In this document: piece by piece, positions 1 through 4,277 of the stretch
Layout: every line of letters starts with the position of its first letter
How positions within the stretch are numbered: position 1 is the first letter of the stretch
Assembly: GCA_964384625.1 (NCBI GenBank)
Contig: CAYLNH010000368.1
Location: 1-5,734, forward strand
DNA: 5,734 nucleotides
From: CAYLNH01 sp964384625
GTDB lineage: Bacteria; Verrucomicrobiota; Lentisphaeria; JABSQK01
Direction of reading: 5' to 3'
Notes under the pieces: model-generated
Databases searched by the model: none
Seen by the model: the letters and a program-made list of their open reading frames with translations, nothing else
What the model was told of the DNA's origin: nothing
Made by a program: the position numbers and the translations under genes

Positions 1-718
1 AGCCGATGATGCCGCGATAGCCGGCGTCTGCGGCGACGGCGGCCTCCGTGATCTGCAGGTAGCGGGCGCCCTCCTGATCCCGGTCGCGCATGGAACCGCC
101 CACCAGGAACAGATGACGCGTTTCGGCCCGGGCTCGCTGCAGGACCTCCTTGAACTCGGCAAGGACCTCCTTGTCGGTCGCGGCAACTCCGCGCTGCTGG
201 CCCAGACCGCGCGAGCGTTCAGAGACCGCGCCGTAGCCGCAAAAGCGGCATTGGTAGCTGCGGTCGCCGGCATTCGCGGGCCAATACTCACAGGCCGGCG
301 CCAGGTTTGCCACCAGCATGTCGCCGTGGGCGTTCAGCCCCATCAATGCCCGCGTCCGGCCGTTGGCCTCCGCCCACCGGTGCCAGGCCGGCCGCGGTTG
401 CGGGCGGACCCGCAGGACCGCCTCGTCGCCCTCGTGCAAGACGTAACCGTCGCCGTCCGCCTGCAGTTCATACTTGCCGGCTGCATCCACCCGGACCAGA
501 GAAAGCAGCTCCTCGTCGCCGTCCGGCAACAGCAGGAAGTATGGGATCGCCCGTTGTTCGCCGTCCCAGTCGAGCCGCCGGAACCCCGGCATCGCGTCGA
601 CGCCGGCATCCACCAGAGCCCCGGTCGGCCGGATCCCGGAGAACAGGAGGTCGGCCTTCAGCAGGACGGGCTCGGGGATTTGCGGATAGTCGCGGGCGAG
701 TTGAGCGAGGGATGACAT
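1..718 (-). CDS. Radical SAM protein, N-terminal 239 codons (runs off the window)
   Basis: The reading frame is open from an ATG at 718-716 to the window edge. A GGGAAGGG Shine-Dalgarno-like run (726-733) sits 7 bases upstream of the start. Cys143, Cys157 and Cys160 lie in PACEYW...YQCRFCGYG, giving CX13CX2C. The CxFCGYG end is typical of the site that binds the [4Fe-4S] cluster in radical SAM enzymes, which cleave S-adenosylmethionine to a 5'-deoxyadenosyl radical. Residues 205-209 (LVGGS), after a predicted beta strand, resemble the GGE-type SAM-binding motif. The first 140 residues are not the barrel: they are acidic, probably beta-rich (DGDEELL, ADGDGYVLHEGDE), and of unknown role. The spacing differs from the canonical CX3CX2C. 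It starts 63 bases after pseudopilin A on the same strand, so co-transcription is plausible. The substrate is unknown. The radical SAM call is fairly sure; the subfamily is not assigned. Confidence 0.8.
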   Translation of the reverse strand, partial: MSSLAQLARDYPQIPEPVLLKADLLFSGIRPTGALVDAGVDAMPGFRRLDWDGEQRAIPYFLLLPDGDEELLSLVRVDAAGKYELQADGDGYVLHEGDEAVLRVRPQPRPAWHRWAEANGRTRALMGLNAHGDMLVANLAPACEYWPANAGDRSYQCRFCGYGAVSERSRGLGQQRGVAATDKEVLAEFKEVLQRARAETRHLFLVGGSMRDRDQEGARYLQITEAAVAADAGYRGIIG

Positions 719-781
719 GAGCGGGCCCTTCCCGTTCGAGGTTCAGCCCGAATGTAAGGGCGGGAGCCGCCGGTTTCAAGA

Positions 782-1672
782 TCAGTCGAGCCAGGGCCAC
801 CAGAAATGCCGGGCGGCGCCCGTTTCCGCTTTCGAGGCGCTGTCAAAACCCCAGTCCCCCGGAGTCGACGAGCCCACGTACGCCTCGGCATACGGGTCCA
901 GCGACTCGGCGTGCCCGTCAAAAAACGAAGTGTTGATGCGGCGGCCGCCGTCGTGCCGGCGGCCGGCAGTGTAGCCGTCCACCCAGAAGGCCACGGCATA
1001 CGGCACCACAAAGCCGGTGGCATGGCCGTCCATAAACCACATCGCGGCAACCGGACGTTTCACCACGCTCGTTCGATACGCGCCCGCCTGGGCGATCGGC
1101 TGCAGGGCGTTGTTTGTTCCGTAGCCGTAGAAGTAACCGTTGTGCGCATAGGCCATATAACGGGTCACCCGGCGCTTCTCCGCGTCGGCGAACGGACCCC
1201 CGGTGTCGGTTGCTGGCCCGACTGCAGGACAGTCGTTGAGGCTCTGATCCAGATGCTGCTCGTTGATCAGAACGTCGAAGTAGGAGTAGTCGTTGCTGCC
1301 GTTTTCGGAACGGTCGTAGACCACGTTCTCCTTACCGGCAGGTGTGGGCTTGGCGGTGGCACAGAAGTAGCTGTCGTTCTCGTCGACATAGAAGGTCGCG
1401 GCCAGGATGATCTGCTTCAGATTGCCCAGGCACTGCACGGTTGTGGCCCGATCCTTGGCGCGCTGCAGCGCCGGCAGGAGCATCGCCGCCAACACGGCGA
1501 TGATCGCAATCACCACCAGAAGCTCAATCAGGGTAAACCTGATCAAGCGCTTCCGTCTTCGTTCAAGCGCTTCGCCGGACACGGTCGCCCGGTGGGCTGC
1601 ACCTTGGCAAGCAAACAGTTCGAGGAGCGTGAAGCTGTTATTCCCGTTGCGCCGGCGATCGGATGTCGTCAT
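782..1672 (-). CDS. Pseudopilin-like protein A with a duplicated prepilin cleavage motif
   Basis: 296-residue type II secretion/type IV pilin-like precursor. FTLIELLVVIAIIAVLAAMLLPAL (residues 46-69) is the prepilin processing site plus the hydrophobic helix; Glu50 is the conserved +5 Glu, and a basic stretch RRRKRLIR (38-45) precedes the cleavage point. A second motif, SFTLLELF, lies upstream at residues 13-20 with no hydrophobic helix behind it. The globular part has NDCPA near 147 (a CPxD-like position), DGH at 215-217 and a C-terminal DGHAE at 252-256. His240 to Asp252 is an H-X11-DG version of the H-X9-DG motif of PVC-group pseudopilins. The tail ends in HFWWPWLD. Start choice: ATG at 1672 has GGAG (1682-1685) nine bases upstream. 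The longer ATG at 1687 has no Shine-Dalgarno and contains that GGAG in its own codons. A GTG at 1582 would remove the first motif but lacks a ribosome site. Function beyond being exported is not known. Confidence 0.88.
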   Translation of the reverse strand: MTTSDRRRNGNNSFTLLELFACQGAAHRATVSGEALERRRKRLIRFTLIELLVVIAIIAVLAAMLLPALQRAKDRATTVQCLGNLKQIILAATFYVDENDSYFCATAKPTPAGKENVVYDRSENGSNDYSYFDVLINEQHLDQSLNDCPAVGPATDTGGPFADAEKRRVTRYMAYAHNGYFYGYGTNNALQPIAQAGAYRTSVVKRPVAAMWFMDGHATGFVVPYAVAFWVDGYTAGRRHDGGRRINTSFFDGHAESLDPYAEAYVGSSTPGDWGFDSASKAETGAARHFWWPWLD

Positions 1673-1713
1673 GGCCCCGCTCTCCATATGATATAAAAGT
1701 CTATGTATAAAGT

Positions 1714-1742
1714 ATTATATAAGCGCAGGGCGCTGGTGTCAA
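1714..1742 (-). promoter_or_regulatory. Perfect-consensus sigma70 promoter for pseudopilin A
   Basis: On the minus strand TTGACA (1742-1737), a 17-base spacer (1736-1720) and TATAAT (1719-1714) match the vegetative consensus at all 12 positions. Transcription would start near 1707, about 35 bases before the chosen ATG at 1672, leaving room for the GGAG ribosome site. A perfect match is unusual in this GC-rich context and predicts strong basal transcription unless it is repressed. Confidence 0.8.
1722..1734. promoter_or_regulatory. Dyad inside the promoter spacer (possible operator)
   Basis: AGCGC-AGG-GCGCT is a perfect 5+3+5 inverted repeat lying entirely between the -10 and -35 boxes of the pseudopilin A promoter. 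A repressor bound here would block RNA polymerase. The dyad is seen directly; the operator role is inference. A short GC-rich palindrome can arise by chance. Confidence 0.35.
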
Positions 1743-1745
1743 GGG

Positions 1746-1758
1746 AATTCGGCGAATT
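1746..1758. promoter_or_regulatory. AATTCG-G-CGAATT dyad upstream of the -35 box
   Basis: A perfect 6+1+6 inverted repeat ends four bases upstream (minus-strand sense) of the TTGACA box. That position suits a second regulator half-site pair or an activator site. There is no direct evidence of binding. Confidence 0.35.
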
Positions 1759-1863
1759 GGAGGTAGTGCGTTAATTACGGGGAGTGGCCTCTGCGTGCTG
1801 TCTTCGCGCCGCCGGCAGACGCTGCCCCCCTGTCACTGATGCATTACAAATCGGAGACTTCCC

Positions 1864-2017
1864 GTTCCCCGAAGGGGGACTGACTTGAAAAAGACCTCCG
1901 GGCCCTTGGACGCCCCCGGGGACTTCGGTTCCCCGAAGGGGGACTGACTTGAAAAAGACCTCCGGGCCCTTGGACGCCCCCGGGGACTTCGGTTCCCCGA
2001 AGGGGGACTGACTTGAA
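1864..2017. repeat. 64-bp tandem repeat, two identical copies plus 26 bases of a third
   Basis: Copies start at 1864, 1928 and 1992. The first two are identical over all 64 bases, and the third stops after 26. Each begins GTTCCCCGAAGGGGGACTGA. On the minus strand this reads TCCCC-CTTC-GGGGA, a 5-bp hairpin with a tetraloop. An alternative hairpin, CTTCGG-TTCC-CCGAAG (1923-1938), spans each junction and excludes the first. The period is not a multiple of three, and the minus strand is open in all three frames, so it creates spurious reading frames. The repeats lie between the end of pseudopilin B and the promoter of pseudopilin A, where they could stop transcription from B. Exact identity suggests recent duplication. 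Confidence 0.9.
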
Positions 2018-2066
2018 TAGCCCCGGGTGACTGAAAGGAACCCGGGCGACTGGTGGAGCAAGGGAT

Positions 2067-2083
2067 CGCCCCCGGAGGGGGCG
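2067..2083. repeat. GC-rich hairpin in the spacer behind pseudopilin B
   Basis: CGCCCCC-GGA-GGGGGCG is a perfect 7-bp stem with a 3-base loop. It sits between the 64-bp repeats and the copy at the end of pseudopilin B, and looks like a diverged relative of the CCCCGAAGGGGG element. There is no T-run, so it is not a standard intrinsic terminator. Confidence 0.5.
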
Positions 2084-2119
2084 AAGAGAATCCGCTGTAA
2101 AGGGAGGGGCCTTTCCTTT

Positions 2120-2142
2120 CCCCGAAGGGGGCTGACTAGTTG
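2120..2142. repeat. Fourth copy of the CCCCGAAGGGGG-CTGACT element, overlapping a stop codon
   Basis: CCCCGAAGGGGG followed by CTGACTAGTTG resembles the start of the 64-bp unit (CCCCGAAGGGGGACTGACTTG) with one base deleted. The stop codon of pseudopilin B (TAG, 2138-2136) falls inside it. In the transcript of that gene the CCCC-CTTC-GGGG hairpin would form a few bases after the stop, a reasonable position for a transcript-end or RNA-stabilising hairpin, though no U-tract follows. Confidence 0.6.
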
Positions 2143-3128
2143 CGGGCGGAGCAGAGAATGCGGTCGTAGTGGTACTTCGCATCGCCTAGAGCTGTGTCGA
2201 GTGCAGGCGCTTTGTGATTGCGTTCGATCAGGTCATAGGTGTCTTTCACCTGTTCGGCGTGCCCGTCAAGGAAAGCAATATTCATGAAGTTCTTTGGAAT
2301 GTCGACGGCGTTGAACAACTGGCTGCCGTGGTTCGGTCCGGCTATCGTCTTGCCGCCGTACGTTGCGATCGGCACATCATGTTCCCATTCCAGCGACTCG
2401 TAGCCGCTTCGGCTGTCCATTGGGTGTCTGTAGTTGCCATGGGGATCGCACCAGACGCCTTGCATCCAACCGAAGAAAAGATTGCCGCTGCTCCGTTGTT
2501 CCACAACCATCGGCAGGTCGTCTGCGGAAGTTAGGGAGAGCAGATAGCTCTGCTTGGGGCGGTCGGCTGTCGACCCGACCTTTTGACCGACTCGGGTTCG
2601 GGAAAAATGGGAGTTCAGCGTATAGCTGTTTCGACTCCAGTGGGAATCGGGGCGGTAGACATATTGGTCGTCGACAAAGCCCGCTTCCTTGTGGGAACGC
2701 CTTCGGTCAGAGGGACATCGGAAGATGTCGGGTGTGCTGCTCAGGTACCCGTCATGGGCAATGAACCAGGCGAAGCCAACTTGATAGAAGACACTGTATC
2801 CGGACGGATTGTTGGTAAATACAGGGTCCGGGGGAAATCCCTCGATGATGAAATCAGAAAGGCCGAAGTAGGCTTGCCCGGCGTTAGCTGGTTTGGTTGT
2901 CTGATCCAGTTTCAGGTAGCCCAGGATGTAGCTGTCGTCATGGTCGCCGCTACTCATTTCCATCGCCACGGCAATTTGCTTCTGATTGTTCAGGCAAGCT
3001 ACTGCCTTGACCGAGTCCCGGGCGCGGGTCAGAACCGGCAGCAGCATGGAAGCCAGGATGCCGATGATCGCCACCACCACCAAAAGCTCAATCAGGGTAA
3101 ACGCTCGTGGTCTCTGTTTGGCTCTCAT
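2136..3128 (-). CDS. Pseudopilin-like protein B (prepilin-type N-terminus, DGHAE C-terminus)
   Basis: 330-residue exported pseudopilin-like protein. A short basic leader (MRAKQRPRA) is followed by FTLIELLVVVAIIGILASMLLPVL at residues 10-33, with Glu14 as the +5 Glu. Prepilin peptidase would cut before Phe10 and the helix would anchor the protein in the inner membrane or assemble it. The globular domain has FRCPSD (136-141), a motif common in PVC-group members, and IAFLDGHAEQ (285-294). The His before DG is at 267, giving a much longer insertion than in the standard H-X9-DG motif. Start choice: ATG 3128 has GGAG (3139-3136) seven bases upstream. The in-frame ATG at 3161 lies almost on the predicted transcription start and would give an untypically long leader. 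The gene differs from pseudopilin A outside the N-terminus and C-terminal motif. Its partner and substrate are unknown. Confidence 0.9.
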   Translation of the reverse strand: MRAKQRPRAFTLIELLVVVAIIGILASMLLPVLTRARDSVKAVACLNNQKQIAVAMEMSSGDHDDSYILGYLKLDQTTKPANAGQAYFGLSDFIIEGFPPDPVFTNNPSGYSVFYQVGFAWFIAHDGYLSSTPDIFRCPSDRRRSHKEAGFVDDQYVYRPDSHWSRNSYTLNSHFSRTRVGQKVGSTADRPKQSYLLSLTSADDLPMVVEQRSSGNLFFGWMQGVWCDPHGNYRHPMDSRSGYESLEWEHDVPIATYGGKTIAGPNHGSQLFNAVDIPKNFMNIAFLDGHAEQVKDTYDLIERNHKAPALDTALGDAKYHYDRILCSARN

Positions 3129-3170
3129 CGCACCACTCCATACACGTAGCGATTGCTTCATATACCAGAT

Positions 3171-3199
3171 GTTATAGTGATTCTGTCGGGCAAAATCAA
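3171..3199 (-). promoter_or_regulatory. Sigma70-type promoter for pseudopilin B
   Basis: On the minus strand TTGATT (3199-3194), a 17-base spacer and TATAAC (3176-3171) match the consensus at 4 of 6 and 5 of 6 positions. The predicted start is near 3164, about 36 bases before ATG 3128. This is the same leader geometry as pseudopilin A, which supports both start choices. Confidence 0.65.
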
Positions 3200-3230
3200 G
3201 GGGTGGGGGGGCGAAGAGCGAAAGACGGCC

Positions 3231-3554
3231 TCAGGCGACGAAGCTGAACAGGCCGGTCAGAGCGGCGCTGAGACGGGGTAGGAAGCGGCGGCGGCGCCGG
3301 CGAAAGCAGCGGCGGTCCTGCACGGCCAGGCAGCCGTCGGTCCGGACGTAGAGCATGTTCGGGGTAACGGGTTCGTGGGCGCTGATGAGGGTGACCGTCT
3401 GTTCCGGGGTCAGGCCTTCGACGCGATAGACCCGCACCCCGCATTCCGGGCAGCGGCGAATTCGCGGTTCCGGACCGCAGTTGTTCAAGTCCTCCCACCG
3501 GGTGGCGCAGCCTTGGGCCAGGCGGATATCGGTGACTGGGTTGAGCACTTTCAT
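3231..3554 (-). CDS. Small cysteine-rich protein with CxxC knuckle and Arg/hydrophobic tail
   Basis: 107 residues, starting at ATG 3554-3552 with an AGGGA-type ribosome site just upstream (GAGGGAAGAG-ATG). The cysteine layout is Cys16-x3-Trp20-x2-Leu23, RRCPEC (Cys35, Cys38), VY at 42-43, LT at 48-49, then RTDGC (71-75) and DRRC (80-83). It resembles a widespread group of small bacterial proteins with the pattern C-x3-W-x2-M ... R-x-C-x2-C ... VY(D/N)LS ... T-x2-(E/Q)-A ... DG ... D-C, usually thought to bind metal. That match is from memory of the pattern, not from a search. After Cys83 come six consecutive Arg (85-90) and a short hydrophobic tail (91-107), perhaps a membrane-contacting segment with an inside-positive flank. 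A possible -10 (TACAAT, 3582-3577) lies 22 bases before the start without a convincing -35. It ends 103 bases before pseudopilin B. Function is unknown. Confidence 0.72.
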   Translation of the reverse strand: MKVLNPVTDIRLAQGCATRWEDLNNCGPEPRIRRCPECGVRVYRVEGLTPEQTVTLISAHEPVTPNMLYVRTDGCLAVQDRRCFRRRRRRFLPRLSAALTGLFSFVA

Positions 3555-3800
3555 CTCTTCCCTCGCGGTGTTTTCAATTGTAAGACGGCAAATTGACTGG
3601 ATTCTTAGCAGTCCCCAGCAGATTTCTTTCCTGGTTGCAGGGCTGTCGAGTCCGGTCCCGGTTGCGGGCTGCCGGTTTTCGAGGATTGCCGAGCGGGGTT
3701 TGCCGGCAGGCTGCATGAGGTGCAAAAGGCAGGTACAACGAAAAGACCGGGTCGACGGCTGTAAGTGCTCGACAAACCACGTTTTGAGACGTTCCCGGCT

Positions 3801-3821
3801 CCACGGGGCTTGCCCCCGTGG
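3801..3821. repeat. 8-bp perfect hairpin
   Basis: CCACGGGG-CTTGC-CCCCGTGG: an 8-bp perfect stem with a 5-base loop, the first of the hairpin cluster. No T-run follows on either strand. Confidence 0.8.
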
Positions 3822-3855
3822 TCCGAAGATTCGTCCGGCATGGGAGCAATCGTTT

Positions 3856-3889
3856 CCCCTGCTGCCCCGCACCAGCGGGGCAGCAGGGG
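3856..3889. repeat. 15-bp perfect hairpin with ACCA loop
   Basis: The left arm 3856-3870 (CCCCTGCTGCCCCGC) pairs perfectly with the right arm 3875-3889 across the loop ACCA. It is the longest inverted repeat in the window. Without a T-tract it does not look like an intrinsic terminator for either neighbour, and both flanking genes point away from it. A palindromic repeat element or the core of a structured RNA would fit. Confidence 0.85.
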
Positions 3890-3998
3890 GCACTGGCGGA
3901 AATATCCAATACTCAACAGAGATGCCACCGAGAGAAGTCCTGCGGACCGTCGCAGACAGTCTGCTTCCGAGCGTGGCTGTGGTCGTCTCGACCGCGCC

Positions 3999-4018
3999 TC
4001 CCCGACTTCGGTCGGGGA
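3999..4018. repeat. 8-bp hairpin with TTCG tetraloop
   Basis: TCCCCGAC-TTCG-GTCGGGGA: an 8-bp perfect stem closed by C(TTCG)G, the exceptionally stable UUCG tetraloop if transcribed on the plus strand. Smaller dyads lie just before it: GTCC-TGC-GGAC (3937-3947), GCAGAC-A-GTCTGC (3952-3964) and GTGGTCG-TCT-CGACCGC with one wobble pair (3979-3995). Confidence 0.8.
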
Positions 4019-4102
4019 CATCAACAGAGGAACGCCCAATGTCCAAGGGCGGAAACCAGACGCATCAATGTTGCGTGAATCCGGTCCGAATCCGTACTTG
4101 GT

Positions 4103-4123
4103 CATTCTCCATTCTACATTCGT
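4103..4123. repeat. Three tandem 7-base repeats CATTCNN
   Basis: CATTCTC-CATTCTA-CATTCGT repeats with an exact 7-base period, and a further CATTCAG occurs at 4132. On the minus strand this is the GAATG-type heptamer array that I recall from intergenic DNA of planctomycete/verrucomicrobial genomes. No coding role is seen. Confidence 0.55.
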
Positions 4124-4207
4124 CGGTTGGACATTCAGCCGCGTTGGAGCCCTGCATCACCGGCAGACGGGCGCGGTCGAGCACTTACCGACGGCTTGTG
4201 TGCTTGA

Positions 4208-4226
4208 CGGCGTTGACTTGACGCCG
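4208..4226. promoter_or_regulatory. Inverted repeat over the -35 box of the SGNH gene
   Basis: CGGCGT-TGACTTG-ACGCCG: a 6-bp perfect dyad with a 7-base centre that contains most of the putative -35 box. Regulator binding here would cover the promoter. TTGAC also occurs three times in this stretch (4204, 4213, 4218). Confidence 0.35.
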
Positions 4227-4242
4227 CACATTGCTCTATGTA
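4213..4242 (+). promoter_or_regulatory. Possible sigma70 promoter for the SGNH gene
   Basis: TTGACT (4213-4218), an 18-base spacer and TATGTA (4237-4242) match the consensus at 5 of 6 and 4 of 6 positions. The start would be near 4249, giving a leader of about 29 bases with the GAGGA ribosome site at 4266-4270. It is weaker than the pseudopilin promoters. Confidence 0.4.
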
Positions 4243-4277
4243 AACGGTGACCCGAGCCAGCTGAAGAGGACGAGAGA

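Larger units (their letters stand above)
3555..4277. other. 723-base intergenic spacer rich in hairpins, no convincing gene
   Basis: This spacer separates the divergent cysteine-rich gene and the SGNH gene. Long open frames cross it on both strands, but they overlap each other, lack ribosome sites, and translate to low-complexity Arg/Pro/Ser-rich sequence with no domain. The 3600-3800 part holds one long-loop inverted repeat (CTGCCGG at 3669-3675 with CCGGCAG at 3703-3709) and nothing else I recognise. The 3801-4018 part is a run of compact hairpins, 4103-4123 is a 7-base repeat, and the right end holds the putative promoter of the SGNH gene. Confidence 0.6.

Noticed and set aside
1600..1625. 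Lipobox-like LFAC in pseudopilin A (residues 19-22)
   Set aside because: The hydrophobic stretch before it is far too short for a lipoprotein signal, and Phe at -2 is unfavourable.
806..1696. 296-residue plus-strand frame antisense to pseudopilin A
   Set aside because: It contains HHQKLNQG-type sequence, the antisense reading of the FTLIELLV codons, and has no independent support.
1864..2017. CRISPR array
   Set aside because: The units are contiguous and identical over the whole 64 bases with no unique spacers, and no cas genes are present.
1771..2061. Minus-strand open frame with repeated SP(F/S)GE / PLRGTEVPG-like segments
   Set aside because: It is the translation of the 64-bp tandem repeat, whose period shifts the frame each unit. 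All three minus frames are open there, and no ribosome site or domain is present.
3856..3889. Intrinsic terminator
   Set aside because: No T-run on either strand, and both flanking genes are transcribed away from it.
3231..4046. Long N-terminal extension of the small cysteine-rich protein (271 residues)
   Set aside because: The extension runs through the hairpin cluster and translates to low-complexity sequence. The ATG at 3554 has a good ribosome site and the Cys pattern begins just after it.
3481..4221. Plus-strand open frame of 246 residues across the intergenic spacer
   Set aside because: It overlaps the cysteine-rich gene antisense, has no domain or ribosome site, and crosses several hairpins. 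It is best explained by high GC content.
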